Of a stretch of 64,000 bases of DNA, positions 44,813-53,848 are shown piece after piece. The notes beneath the pieces were generated by a model that saw only the letters and a list, made by a program, of their open reading frames with translations, was not told where the DNA came from and did no database searches. The first letter of the stretch is position 1. The number at the start of each line of letters is the position of its first letter. The position numbers and the translations under genes were made by a program. This stretch comes from Mycolicibacterium boenickei (GTDB lineage: Bacteria; Actinomycetota; Actinomycetes; Mycobacteriales; Mycobacteriaceae): assembly GCF_010731295.1 (NCBI RefSeq), contig NZ_AP022579.1, positions 1,798,001-1,862,000 on the forward strand, in the 5' to 3' direction.

Positions 44813-45438
44813 GAATGCGGGTTCCCCTCGTGGTAGATGGTCCGGTAAAACACGTTGGCCAGGGTGGTGATGCAGGCGCTGTCGTCGGCGGTGGCGTCGC
44901 GGCCACCGGACAGCTTGACGTAGCAGAACTGGTTGAGCATCGACACCAGGGCGACGGCGGTCAGGTGGGCGTCGTCATCGGGGCAGAACCCCTGTTGCTG
45001 AGCATGTTTGACCATCTCGGTGATCATTGCGATGGGCAGCTGGCAGATCTCGTCCCAGTACTCGGCGAAGTCGTCGTCGATCATCGCCATCTGGGACACA
45101 CTGATGATCTCGGCCAGACGGTGCCGGTAGGTCATCCAGTGCGCGGCGGCCGCCTGGTGGCAGCGCTCCCAGTTGGTCAGGTTCGGTGCCGTCGCGGGGA
45201 GTGCGCGCTCACGGGCCTCGTTGCGGAATCGCCAGGCCCATTCGCGGACCATGGCTTCTTTGGAGGCGTAGTAGTTGTAGAACGACGCGGCGGACCGGCC
45301 CGCCTCGGAGGCGATGTCGGAGATCGTGGTGGCCAGGATGCCCTTGCGGGCCACCACGGCGCGGGCAGCGTTGTCGATCGCCGCCTGGGTCTGACGCCCA
45401 CGCGCGGTCGGTAGCGGGGTGCGGGGACTGACGGTCAC
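44809..45438 (-). CDS. TetR family regulator, Rv0273c-like
   Basis: A 209-residue TetR protein. DNA-binding domain at about residues 15-60 with TISDIASEAGRSAASFYNYY. The GTG at 45438 is chosen because GAGGA lies just upstream and the size matches Rv0273c; an ATG at 45483 is also in frame. Divergent from the glyoxalase-like gene, with a perfect dyad between them. It heads a four-gene run that continues to the hydroxyacid dehydrogenase. Confidence 0.87.
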   Translation of the reverse strand: MTVSPRTPLPTARGRQTQAAIDNAARAVVARKGILATTISDIASEAGRSAASFYNYYASKEAMVREWAWRFRNEARERALPATAPNLTNWERCHQAAAAHWMTYRHRLAEIISVSQMAMIDDDFAEYWDEICQLPIAMITEMVKHAQQQGFCPDDDAHLTAVALVSMLNQFCYVKLSGGRDATADDSACITTLANVFYRTIYHEGNPHS

Positions 45439-45492
45439 GGATTTCCTCACTCCCGGAGGGGCCGGGAAATATTGCACGGCCATTGATCACTT

Positions 45493-45514
45493 CTGAATCT
45501 GATGTTAGATTCAG
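45493..45514. promoter_or_regulatory. TetR operator between tetR and glyoxalase genes
   Basis: Perfect eight-base arms CTGAATCT and AGATTCAG flank GATGTT. It lies in the divergent gap and is the natural site for the adjacent TetR protein to control both directions. Confidence 0.75.
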
Positions 45515-45564
45515 ATTCGCAGCAGCGCCAGTCCTTGGTGCGTTCGCCCCGGAGGTTTATCGAC

Positions 45565-46143
45565 GTGATCAAGCCCAACAATCCCAACTCGGAGTTCGAG
45601 TTCGGCGGAATCAACCATGTAGCACTGGTGTGTGCGGACATGGCCCGCACGGTCGACTTCTACACCAACGTGCTCGGCATGCCCCTGATCAAATCGCTCG
45701 ACCTGCCCGGCGACATGGGGCAGCACTTCTTCTTCGACGCAGGCAACGGGGACTGCATCGCGTTCTTCTGGTTCCGCGACGCACCCGATGGCGTGCCAGG
45801 GATCTCGGCGCCGGCGGCGATCCCCGGGATCGGCGAATTCGTCAGCGCCACCGGCTCGCTGAACCACATCGCGCTGCACGTGCCGGCGGAGAAGTTCGAC
45901 GAGTACCGGCAGAAGCTCAAGGCCAAGGGAGTTCGGGTCGGCCCGGTGCTCAACCACGACGACAGCCCGATGCAGGCGTCGGCCACGGTGCATCCCGGTG
46001 TGTACGTGCGGTCGTTCTACTTCCTCGATCCGGACGGGATCACCTTGGAATTCGCCTGCTGGACCAAGGAATTCACCGACAACGACGCGCAGACGCCACC
46101 CAAGACCGCGGCGGATCGACGTCCGCCGGTGGCGGCGGGGTAG
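45565..46143 (+). CDS. Glyoxalase/dioxygenase superfamily protein, Rv0274-like
   Basis: A 192-residue vicinal-oxygen-chelate protein with two beta-alpha-beta-beta-beta modules. Metal-ligand candidates include the histidine in INHVALVCADM, another in LNHIALHVP and the glutamate in GITLEFACW. The GTG at 45565 is favoured by GGAGG at 45551-45555. Possibly an isomerase or lyase acting on the products of the neighbouring fatty-acid genes. Same place as Rv0274. Confidence 0.85.
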   Translation: MIKPNNPNSEFEFGGINHVALVCADMARTVDFYTNVLGMPLIKSLDLPGDMGQHFFFDAGNGDCIAFFWFRDAPDGVPGISAPAAIPGIGEFVSATGSLNHIALHVPAEKFDEYRQKLKAKGVRVGPVLNHDDSPMQASATVHPGVYVRSFYFLDPDGITLEFACWTKEFTDNDAQTPPKTAADRRPPVAAG

Positions 46144-46165
46144 GAACCGGCGCCACAAGCACGCC

Positions 46166-46237
46166 CATTGTCACGCCAGCGTGGCCGTCGCGTTCGGTAG
46201 CCACTCCAGCGTGACAATGCAGAGCGTGACAATGCAG
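46166..46237. repeat. Hairpin plus tandem repeat after the glyoxalase gene
   Basis: Arms at 46166-46185 (CATTGTCACGCCAGCGTGGC) and 46200-46219 pair at 17 of 20 positions. The 15-base unit AGCGTGACAATGCAG is repeated perfectly at 46208-46222 and 46223-46237, so the right arm is present twice. It lies between convergent genes and fits a terminator. Confidence 0.75.
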
Positions 46238-46247
46238 GGCCCCGGCG

Positions 46248-47081
46248 TCAGGACTTGGTGGCCGTGACGAAGTACCCGCGCGGCACGCCCGGGACGTCCA
46301 GCGGCACCGCGGGGGCGAACCACCGGTTCCATTTGTTGCCCGGCTCGGCCACGTCGGTGACCACCGCTGACCAGCCCAGCGGTTCGCACAATTGCTCTGG
46401 GGAGTCGGTTCCGAACAGCCACGGCGCCCCGTTGCGGGACATCTGCTCGCGGACCGCGGCCAGCATCACGCTGTCCAGCAGTACCTTCCCGACGATGTCG
46501 TAGAGCAGGACCGAACCGGGCGCCGAGAGCGTGTCGACCCGCTCGAACAGCGCATGCACGGCGCTCTCATCGAGATACTGCAGCAGCCCTTCCATCAGCC
46601 ACACGGCCGGCTGGCCGGGGTCAAACCCGTTGGCTCGCAGGGCTTCGGTCCAGTCCTCGGTGAGGTCCACGCCGAGGGCGACCCGTTGGCAGCGCGGTTC
46701 CTCGCCGAGCAACACCTCAGCCTTGGCGGCGATCACCGCGGGTTGATCGAGTTCGAACACCGTCGTGTCCTGGGGCCACGCCAGTCGATAAGCCCGCGCG
46801 TCCAATCCAGCCGCGAGGATCACCACCTGCCGCACCGGTGGCACGGCGTGCAGCAGTGCCTCGTCCCAGAAGCGGGTGCGCACCACGATCTGCAGTGTGG
46901 ACTTGTCACCGCTGGCGGCGACGGCCTCGGCGAGCATCCGCTGCCCGTGTTCACCGGCGAGCTTCTGGGCGAACGGATCATCGAAAAGCCGGTCGGCACG
47001 GCGGGTTTCCTCGGCGCGGATGGCGGCCACCAGAACGCCGGTGTCGGCGACGGCCTGACCTGGAGTCTGTCCGGAAGTCAT
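46248..47081 (-). CDS. SAM-dependent methyltransferase, TIGR00027 type
   Basis: A 277-residue methyltransferase of the large mycobacterial leucine-carboxyl-methyltransferase-like family. The SAM site shows VVILAAGLDARAYRLAWP and TVFELDQPAVIAAK; GVDLTEDWTEALRANGFDP and WLMEGLLQYLDE are also family marks. The ATG at 47081 is chosen because homologues start near here. Acceptor unknown. A related gene is at 52817. Confidence 0.88.
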   Translation of the reverse strand: MTSGQTPGQAVADTGVLVAAIRAEETRRADRLFDDPFAQKLAGEHGQRMLAEAVAASGDKSTLQIVVRTRFWDEALLHAVPPVRQVVILAAGLDARAYRLAWPQDTTVFELDQPAVIAAKAEVLLGEEPRCQRVALGVDLTEDWTEALRANGFDPGQPAVWLMEGLLQYLDESAVHALFERVDTLSAPGSVLLYDIVGKVLLDSVMLAAVREQMSRNGAPWLFGTDSPEQLCEPLGWSAVVTDVAEPGNKWNRWFAPAVPLDVPGVPRGYFVTATKS

Positions 47082-47088
47082 ACCGCCA

Positions 47089-47970
47089 TCATGCGCGCCG
47101 GGCCGGACTCCGGTCTTGGATATTTTTGTCGCGCGACGCCCGCGCCAGGAGTTGCAGCGCATCCGCCGAACTCGATCCCTCAGCCGTCGTCACCACGCAT
47201 AGCGATTGCTCGACGTCACGAGCCAGCTTCAGATTCTGCATCGTGACCGTCAGCGGGCCGGCAAGCGGATGGCGCAGGTCATATGAGTCTGCCTCGCAGG
47301 GCTTGACCCGGTGATCGGCCCACAGTGACACGAATTCGGGGCTCTTGACCGACAATTCACCGATCAGGGCCGACAGCAGCGCGTCATCGGGGTGTCGGCC
47401 GGCCGCCAGGCGGAGGCTGCCGACGACCGTCCGGACCTTGCGGGGCCAATCCGCGTAGAGATCGCGGGTGTGAGGGTCGAGGAACAGCAGCCGGGCCAGG
47501 TTCGGCCGGGTCGAGGGATGGTCCACCGCGGTGAAATCCACATGCCCTGCCAGCAGCGCATGGCCCAACTCGTTCCAGGCCAGCACGTCGGTGCGGCGAC
47601 CGATGACCAGCACCGGTAGGTGGTCCATCGAGCGCAGCAGCTCACGCGTCAATGCGCTGACGCGCTCGACCGGGGGCCGTCGTGGTGGCTGTGTCCGCTG
47701 GGACGCCAGCTCACGCAGATGCGTCTGTTCGTGAATATCCAGCTGCAGAGCCCGCGCCAGGGCCTCGAGAATCGCGTCCGACGCATTGGTCGACTGTCCC
47801 TGTTCCAGCCGCGTGTAATACGACACGCTCACTCCGGCGAGCTGGGCGACTTCCTCTCGTCGCAGTCCCGCCACCCGGCGCCGCTCGCCGTATCGCGTCA
47901 GGCCCACATCCTCCGGATGCAGCCGCGCACGCCGGGCCCGCAGGAATTCGCCGAGTTGTCCGGTGGTCAT
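47089..47970 (-). CDS. XRE-type regulator with MmyB-like ligand domain
   Basis: A 293-residue protein. N-terminal helix-turn-helix RREEVAQLAGVSVSYYTRLE, then a C-terminal PAS-like MmyB ligand-binding domain with LLRSMDHLPVLVIGRRTDVL, then AWNELGHALLAG. Such regulators bind fatty-acid-like ligands. It precedes the methyltransferase gene on the same strand with only 7 bases between them, and is divergent from the MBL-fold hydrolase gene. Start ATG 47970. Confidence 0.87.
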   Translation of the reverse strand: MTTGQLGEFLRARRARLHPEDVGLTRYGERRRVAGLRREEVAQLAGVSVSYYTRLEQGQSTNASDAILEALARALQLDIHEQTHLRELASQRTQPPRRPPVERVSALTRELLRSMDHLPVLVIGRRTDVLAWNELGHALLAGHVDFTAVDHPSTRPNLARLLFLDPHTRDLYADWPRKVRTVVGSLRLAAGRHPDDALLSALIGELSVKSPEFVSLWADHRVKPCEADSYDLRHPLAGPLTVTMQNLKLARDVEQSLCVVTTAEGSSSADALQLLARASRDKNIQDRSPARRA

Positions 47971-48071
47971 CACCCCACTATGCCTCCGGCCTGGTGAGCC
48001 GTGCCTGTCCCTGCCAGTGGTATGCACAGCTGGGGCTGGTTGGCCGGTATCGGAGCGCCCAGGCTGAGGAC

Positions 48072-48980
48072 ATGAACGACATCGTGTTGGGTGACGTCAC
48101 GGTCACCCGGGTCATGGAGTATTACGGCTCGGTTCGGCTGTCGCCGCGGGAATTCTTCCCGGAGAGCTCGGACGAGGCCTGGCGGCGCAACGCGGATTGG
48201 CTGGTCCCGGATTTCTACGATCCGGAGGACGACGTCTGTGTCTCGGCGATTCAGACCTGGCTGTTGCGCAGTGAGGGCAGGACCATCCTCATCGACACCG
48301 GGGTGGGCAACCACAAGGACCGGCCGCATGCCCCGGTGTGGGATCACCTGGACACCGACTTTCTCGGCAACCTGGCGCGTGCCGGTGTCGCTCCCGCCGA
48401 TGTCGACCTGGTGATCAACACCCATCTCCATGTGGACCACGTCGGCTGGAACACCGATCTCGACGACGGAAACTGGATCCCGACCTTCCCGAACGCCACC
48501 TACCTGATGCCGCGGGCGGACTTCGATTTCTGGAACCCGGCCAATCGGGGTGGCCCGGTGGCAGGGCGGGACAACGTGTTCCTCGACAGTGTCGAGCCGG
48601 TCCACCGGGCCGGGCAAACCACGTTGTGGGAGGACACCTTTCAGATCGACTCCAACCTCGCACTGGAAGCAGCCCCGGGCCACACTCCGGGCTCCGCGGT
48701 GGTCAGGCTGCGGTCGGGCAGCGACCGTGCCGTCTTCGTCGGCGACATGATGCACACGGCGTTGCAGATCGTGGAACCTGACACCAACAGCTGCTACTGC
48801 GAGGACCCGGAGCAGGCGCGCGCCACCCGGATGCGGGTGCTGGGCCAGGCCGCCGACACCAACACCCTGGTGATACCGGCCCACTTCGGCGGGCACGGAG
48901 GTGCCGAGGTGATCCGCGATGGCGACGGCTACGCGATCAAGGCGTGGGCACCGTTCGACCGGGTGACGAAGGGATCGTGA
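48072..48980 (+). CDS. Metallo-beta-lactamase-fold hydrolase
   Basis: A 302-residue hydrolase. Zinc ligands H118-x-H120-x-D122-H123 are in HLHVDHVGW, the third histidine is in AAPGHTPGSAVV, the aspartate in VFVGDMMHT and the last histidine in IPAHFGGHG. The N-terminal part resembles lactonase-type members of the fold. Divergent from the XRE gene, probably under its control, and overlapping the downstream carboxylesterase gene by four bases. Substrate unknown; a lactone or thioester is plausible. Confidence 0.88.
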   Translation: MNDIVLGDVTVTRVMEYYGSVRLSPREFFPESSDEAWRRNADWLVPDFYDPEDDVCVSAIQTWLLRSEGRTILIDTGVGNHKDRPHAPVWDHLDTDFLGNLARAGVAPADVDLVINTHLHVDHVGWNTDLDDGNWIPTFPNATYLMPRADFDFWNPANRGGPVAGRDNVFLDSVEPVHRAGQTTLWEDTFQIDSNLALEAAPGHTPGSAVVRLRSGSDRAVFVGDMMHTALQIVEPDTNSCYCEDPEQARATRMRVLGQAADTNTLVIPAHFGGHGGAEVIRDGDGYAIKAWAPFDRVTKGS

Positions 48981-50392
48981 GGGTGACAGATCCGATCGTC
49001 GAGACGACCGCCGGCGCCGTGCGTGGATTCCAGACCGCAGAGGCCCGGACATTCCTCGGAATTCCTTACGCCGCACCACCTGTCGTCGGCGGGCGCTTCG
49101 CGGCTCCGCGTGGTCCCGAACCGTGGCGCGACGTACGCGACGCCACCAGGCCCGGACCGACCGCACCGCAGGCGCCGCGTAGCGGCTTCGGGCGGTTGGA
49201 CATGTCACCGTTCTTCGGTCCGGGTTGGGTTCGCGGGCACGACTACCTCACGGTCAATGTCTGGGCTCCGCCTGGCGCACATCGCCGACCCGTCATGGTG
49301 TTCGTCCATGGGGGTGGCTTCGTCGCCGGCGGCACCCGCTCGCCGCTCTACGACGGCACCGCATTCGCCCGCGACGGCGTCGTTCTGGTGACTGTCACCT
49401 ACCGGCTCGGTGTCATTGGTTTCCTCGATCTGCCAGGCGCGGTGCGCAACCGAGGCCTGCTCGACGTGTTGGCCGCGCTGGCCTGGGTGCAGGACAACAT
49501 CGAGGCGTTCGGTGGCGATCCCGGCAATGTCACCTTGTTCGGTCAGTCCGCCGGTGCGACGGTCACTGCGGGAGTGCTCGCCACACCTGGTGTGCAGCGT
49601 TTGGTTTGCCGGGCAATCATGCAGAGTGGCAACGGGTTCGGTGCGTTCAGCCCGGAACAGGCGGGGCGGGTGACGAGGGTGGCGGCCGAGGCGCTAGGTG
49701 TCGAGCCGACGCGGGCCGCTTTCGACCGGCTCTCCGACGAACAGCTCGTCGACGTGGTACCCGAGCTGTCCGGGCTCGATCTGCGCACCGAAGGACAGCT
49801 CGACCCGCTGCTGGGATTGAGTCCGTTCAGCCTGGTGCTGGCCGACCAGCCGGCCCGGCGGCTCCATCCCGACGTGGCGCTCCTCGTCGGGACCAACACC
49901 GAGGAGGGGAACTTGTACCTGGTGCCGCAAGGCCACCTCGATTCATCCACCCGCGACGACGTCGAGCGGCTGGCGGCGCGGGTGGACCCAGACCCGTCCG
50001 CGCTGATCCAGCGGTACCGCACGCGTTTTCCGCGGGCGAGCTGGGGGCGACTGCGCTCGGCGATCCTCGGCGACGCGCTGTTCCGGACCGGCAGCGACCG
50101 GACCGCGCAGGCCCATGCGCGATTGGGCGGGGCTGCGACGCACCGCTACGAATTCTCCTGGCGCTCCGAAGCTGTGGACGGCGCGCTGGGTGCGGCCCAC
50201 GCGGTGGAGTTGCCGTTCGTGTTCGACCGGATCGGGATGGAGTCGCTGCGCGGCCCCGGCGCACTGCTGGGCCCCGGTGATCCGCCGCCCGCCTTGGCGG
50301 CCGAGATGCACAGTGCCTGGGTCCGTTACGCCGGCACGGGCGATCCCGGCTGGGAGCCGTCGGTGACGCGGGAGTTCACGGGTCGGCGCTGA
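48977..50392 (+). CDS. Type B carboxylesterase
   Basis: A 471-residue alpha/beta-hydrolase of the carboxylesterase type B family. Nucleophile S191 in LFGQSAGATVT, oxyanion hole MVFVHGGGFVAGG, and the start ARTFLGIPYAAPP. The acid and histidine are probably in GTNTEEGN and AAHAVELPFVF. GTG at 48977 overlaps the previous stop (GTGA). Its last 17 bases overlap the end of the convergent AraC gene. No signal peptide, so cytoplasmic. Confidence 0.9.
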   Translation: MRVTDPIVETTAGAVRGFQTAEARTFLGIPYAAPPVVGGRFAAPRGPEPWRDVRDATRPGPTAPQAPRSGFGRLDMSPFFGPGWVRGHDYLTVNVWAPPGAHRRPVMVFVHGGGFVAGGTRSPLYDGTAFARDGVVLVTVTYRLGVIGFLDLPGAVRNRGLLDVLAALAWVQDNIEAFGGDPGNVTLFGQSAGATVTAGVLATPGVQRLVCRAIMQSGNGFGAFSPEQAGRVTRVAAEALGVEPTRAAFDRLSDEQLVDVVPELSGLDLRTEGQLDPLLGLSPFSLVLADQPARRLHPDVALLVGTNTEEGNLYLVPQGHLDSSTRDDVERLAARVDPDPSALIQRYRTRFPRASWGRLRSAILGDALFRTGSDRTAQAHARLGGAATHRYEFSWRSEAVDGALGAAHAVELPFVFDRIGMESLRGPGALLGPGDPPPALAAEMHSAWVRYAGTGDPGWEPSVTREFTGRR

Positions 50393-51191
50393 CGCCCACA
50401 TGGCTGGGCAGCCAGGTGCGGCGCTGGGTGTACTGCGTCGGCGTCATGGCGGTGAACGATCGAAACTCCCGGACGAAGTGCGCCTGGTCGAAGTATCCGA
50501 GATCGGTGGCGATCCGGGCACCGCGGACGTCTCCCGCATCGAGCAGTCTCATCGCGGCCTGGAACCGGCGCACCCGCAGGTAAGTCTTGGGCGTCAGGCC
50601 CACCTCGGACCGGAACGCCGAGATCAGCCGTCGGGCCGACAGCCCGGTCAGGGTGCACGCCTCGGCCACCCGAAGCGAGGGCCTGCGTTCGGCTTCCTGC
50701 AGGACCACAGCCACGTCAGGGTCACGGGATCTCATGCGCGCCAACAGAAATGACTCCACCAGGGCCGCGCGCTCCCGGATGGACCTCGCATCGATCAGGC
50801 GGGCGCGCAGGTTCGACGCGGCGCGGCCCCAGATCGCCTCCAGGCTGACGCATTCGTCCTCGAGGTCGTGCAGCGGGGCGGGCAGGAACGCCGAGGCGCC
50901 GCCCGGGCGGAAGTGGATGGTCAGCACGGTCTGTGCCGGGTCGATCTGGGTGACGTAGGAGGTGACGCCGGCCCCGGCGATGAAGGCGGCGCCGACATCA
51001 AGGTGGGTGGTGCCGTCGGCCGCGTAGAAGTCGATCTGGTCCTGCGAACCGAGATCGATGATGACGGTTGCGGCCCCGCGGGGGAGCGCACGGCTGCGAT
51101 GGGTCGTGGCCTGGGTGTTCTGCCAGTACCCGAAGAATTGGATGTGGGCGGCCAGCGCGGGGTCGGGACGGAGCAACACCGGGCCCGGCAC
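50376..51191 (-). CDS. AraC family regulator
   Basis: A 271-residue regulator. N-terminal domain of DUF6597 type (LRPDPALAAHIQFFGYW), C-terminal two-helix-turn-helix unit with RVAEACTLTGLSARRLISAF and GARIATDLGYFDQAHFVREF. Immediately downstream of the TetR gene on the same strand (one base between), so probably in one transcript. Target unknown. Confidence 0.87.
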   Translation of the reverse strand: MPGPVLLRPDPALAAHIQFFGYWQNTQATTHRSRALPRGAATVIIDLGSQDQIDFYAADGTTHLDVGAAFIAGAGVTSYVTQIDPAQTVLTIHFRPGGASAFLPAPLHDLEDECVSLEAIWGRAASNLRARLIDARSIRERAALVESFLLARMRSRDPDVAVVLQEAERRPSLRVAEACTLTGLSARRLISAFRSEVGLTPKTYLRVRRFQAAMRLLDAGDVRGARIATDLGYFDQAHFVREFRSFTAMTPTQYTQRRTWLPSHVGVSADP

Positions 51192-51192
51192 G

Positions 51193-51807
51193 TCAGCTCC
51201 CCGGTTGTTGCATGCCGGCGACTGCGTCGAGCATCGAGCGCAACTGGTTGATGAGCTGTTCGGGGGTCAGTGCGATCTCACCGGACAGCCAGGCGCTGAT
51301 CGTCTGGGTCACCCCGCCGACCGCGAAATATGACGTGGCCTTGAGGTAGTCATTGGCCGGCAGCTGCAGGGCATCGCCGGCGTGCTGACCGAGCAGCGTG
51401 GCGAACAGCGCCGTGGATTGGACGCGCTTGCGGGTCAAGACCTCGTTGGACAGCTTGACGCTGAACAGCAACCGCCCGATCCGGCGGTCCTGAGCGATCA
51501 GGTGCACGATGTTCGCCATTCCGGCCATGGTCTGCTCGGCCAGCGGAACGGCGTCGACGGCGGCCTGCGTCGACGTCGCGATATCGGCGATCACCCAGTC
51601 GTAGACCGCGCCGATGAAGTCGTCCTTGTCGGCGAAGCTCTCGTAGAAATACCGCGCCGCCAGGCCTGCGGTGCGGCAGACGGCGCGCACCGTCACCTCA
51701 CCGTCCTCGGCGCCGAGCAGGTCAAGTCCCGCCTCCAGTAGCTGGCTGCGCCGTTGCGCGAGGCGGTCGGCTGCCTCGATGCCGCGGTACGGGCGAACCT
51801 GCTTCAC
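51193..51807 (-). CDS. TetR family regulator, Rv0275c-like
   Basis: A 204-residue TetR protein. DNA-binding part VRAVCRTAGLAARYFYESFA at about residues 40-60. GTG codons at 51810 and 51807 are both possible starts. It is divergent from the MpaB-like gene at 51884, the same arrangement as Rv0275c and Rv0276, and probably controls it. Followed by the AraC gene. Confidence 0.87.
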   Translation of the reverse strand: MKQVRPYRGIEAADRLAQRRSQLLEAGLDLLGAEDGEVTVRAVCRTAGLAARYFYESFADKDDFIGAVYDWVIADIATSTQAAVDAVPLAEQTMAGMANIVHLIAQDRRIGRLLFSVKLSNEVLTRKRVQSTALFATLLGQHAGDALQLPANDYLKATSYFAVGGVTQTISAWLSGEIALTPEQLINQLRSMLDAVAGMQQPGS

Positions 51808-51883
51808 CACAACATCTTGACACCCGTCAGGCCGGCAGGCCAATATCAGGAATCACACGTTCTCAGTTTTAGAAGGGGTGGCC

Positions 51884-52786
51884 ATGACGGTCAGCGAACC
51901 GATCCCGCACGTCGAACGGGCGATGAACGACCCGTCGCGGCCCGGGGCTGCGCCCAAGCGTCGCCGGCGGGCCGCGAGCTTCGACGACGGGCTGATGGGT
52001 GTGGCGCTGCTGGCCGGCCCGGCGAACGTGATCATGCAGCTGGCCAACCCGGGCGTCGGTTACGGCGTCGTCGAGAGTCGCGTCGACAGCGGCCGCACCG
52101 ACCTGCACCCGATCAAGCGGGCCAGGACCACGTTCACGTACCTGGCCGTGGCCACCCGCGGTTCCGACGCCCAGAAGGCGGCCTACCGGCGCGCGGTCAA
52201 CAAGGCCCATGCGCAGGTGTATTCCACCGAGGACAGCCCGGTGAAGTACAACGCCTTCGACAAGAACCTGCAGCTGTGGGTGGCCGCGTGCCTCTACAAG
52301 GGCGGGGTCGACGTGTTCCGGATGTTCGTCGGCGAGTTGGACGACGAGACCGCCGACCGCCACTACCGCGAGAGCGTCACGATGGGCACCACGCTGCAGG
52401 TACCCGAGGAAATGTGGCCGGCCGACCGGGCCGCATTCGACAGGTACTGGGAAGAGTCGCTGGAGAAGCTGCACATCGACGACACCGTGCGCGGTTACCT
52501 GTACCCGATCGCCGCGGGCCGGCCGAAGAATCCGAAGCTGCCCCGCGCGGTGCAGCGCCGGCTCGACGCGGTGGCCCTGCTGATCACCACGGGCTTTCTG
52601 CCGCAGCGGTTCCGCGACGAGATGCAGCTGCCGTGGGACGCCAAGAGTCAGAAGCGGTTCGACCAGCTGATCAGGGTGCTGCGCACGATCAACGACGTGC
52701 TGCCGTCGTTCCTGCGGCAATTCCCCTTCAACGTGTTGCTCAAAGACCTCGACTGGCGGATCCGCACCGGTCGTCCCTTGGTGTAG
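51884..52786 (+). CDS. MpaB-like (DUF2236) protein, Rv0276-like
   Basis: A 300-residue protein of the oxygenase-MpaB/DUF2236 family: mostly helical, with LAGPANVIMQLANPGVGYGV at the N-terminus and HAQVYSTEDSPVKYNAFDKN, the family's conserved region, followed by QLWVAACLYKG. Family members are proposed heme-dependent latex-clearing-like oxygenases, but activity here is unproved. Start at the ATG at 51884, with AAGGGG upstream; a GTG at 51878 is two codons earlier. Confidence 0.85.
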   Translation: MTVSEPIPHVERAMNDPSRPGAAPKRRRRAASFDDGLMGVALLAGPANVIMQLANPGVGYGVVESRVDSGRTDLHPIKRARTTFTYLAVATRGSDAQKAAYRRAVNKAHAQVYSTEDSPVKYNAFDKNLQLWVAACLYKGGVDVFRMFVGELDDETADRHYRESVTMGTTLQVPEEMWPADRAAFDRYWEESLEKLHIDDTVRGYLYPIAAGRPKNPKLPRAVQRRLDAVALLITTGFLPQRFRDEMQLPWDAKSQKRFDQLIRVLRTINDVLPSFLRQFPFNVLLKDLDWRIRTGRPLV

Positions 52787-52816
52787 CTGTCAGAATCGCG
52801 GCGTAGCCTCGCGCGG

Positions 52817-53719
52817 GTGAGCACCGGACGAACAGACACAGACAACTGGGATATCACCACGAGCGTGGGGCAGACGGCGTTATTTGTCGCTGCGTCAAGG
52901 GCATTGGAGGCGCGGAAGGCCGATCCGCTTGCCGTCGACAAGTACGCGGAGGTGTTCTGCCGCAGGATCGGGGGCGAGTGGGCGACCGCGGTCGAGGGCA
53001 CCGACCCCGAGCATCCGCTGCAGACCGAGTTCGGCGAGAACTTCGTCAATTTCCAGGGCGCCCGCACGAAGTACTTCGACGAGTACTTCACCCGGGCCAT
53101 CGAGGCAGGGGTGCAGCAGGTGGTGCTGCTGGCGGCGGGCCTGGACTCCCGGGCCTACCGGCTACCGTGGGCCGACGGCACCGTGGTGTACGAGTTGGAC
53201 CAGCCCCGGGTGCTCGAATTCAAGCGCGACACCATCGCCGAGCTCGACGAGACGCCGACGGCCGAACGGCGTGAGATCGCGGTCGATCTGCGCGACGACT
53301 GGCCGCGGGCCCTGCAGGAGAACGGCTTCGATCCGTCGCGCCCGTCGGCCTGGATCGCTGAGGGATTGTTGATCTATCTGCCCGCCACAGCACAGGAACA
53401 GCTGTTTGCTGGAATCGATGCGCTGGCCGCGCCGGGCAGCTTCGTCGGCATCGAGGAGGCGGTTCCGATGCCGGACGAGGCGTTCGAGGCCAAGCGTGCC
53501 GAAGCGGTGTCCTCCGGTGAGGAGAACGCCTTTTTCACGCTCGTGTACAACCAGCAACATGCGCCCGCTGAACAGTGGTTCGGGTCGCGGGGCTGGGATG
53601 CGACGGCGACACCGCTGCATCAGTATCTGGCCGAGGTGGGTCGGCCCGTGCCCGATCCCGAGTCCGAAGCCGGCGGGATGACGGGAACTATCACGCTGGT
53701 TTCCGCGACCAAAAGGTGA
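52817..53719 (+). CDS. SAM-dependent methyltransferase, Rv0281-like
   Basis: A 300-residue TIGR00027-family methyltransferase with a GTG start. SAM-site stretch [20 protein letters not shown], then [13 protein letters not shown] and [13 protein letters not shown]. It lies directly before the ESX-3 operon, as Rv0281 does, and follows the MpaB-like gene by about 30 bp. Acceptor unknown. Confidence 0.9.
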   Translation: MSTGRTDTDNWDITTSVGQTALFVAASRALEARKADPLAVDKYAEVFCRRIGGEWATAVEGTDPEHPLQTEFGENFVNFQGARTKYFDEYFTRAIEAGVQQVVLLAAGLDSRAYRLPWADGTVVYELDQPRVLEFKRDTIAELDETPTAERREIAVDLRDDWPRALQENGFDPSRPSAWIAEGLLIYLPATAQEQLFAGIDALAAPGSFVGIEEAVPMPDEAFEAKRAEAVSSGEENAFFTLVYNQQHAPAEQWFGSRGWDATATPLHQYLAEVGRPVPDPESEAGGMTGTITLVSATKR

Positions 53720-53764
53720 GGCAGTTCACCACCTAGTGCGAGTACGTGCCTCTCGACACTTAAG

Positions 53765-53809
53765 TTATGCAATGCTAACTTCAGCAAAAGTTAGCTTAGC
53801 CATACATAA
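53765..53809. promoter_or_regulatory. Two IdeR-like boxes upstream of ESX-3
   Basis: TTAGCTTAGCCATACATAA at 53791-53809 matches the 19-base IdeR consensus at 14 positions, and TTATGCAATGCTAACTTCA at 53765-53783 at 13. A perfect eight-base dyad, GCTAACTT and AAGTTAGC (53774-53795), joins them. They lie 40 to 84 bp before eccA3, so iron repression of ESX-3 by IdeR is expected, as known in mycobacteria. Confidence 0.75.
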
Positions 53810-53848
53810 GGGAGAGATTCGGGGGCTCAGTGGCTCCCGTGCACGCAT

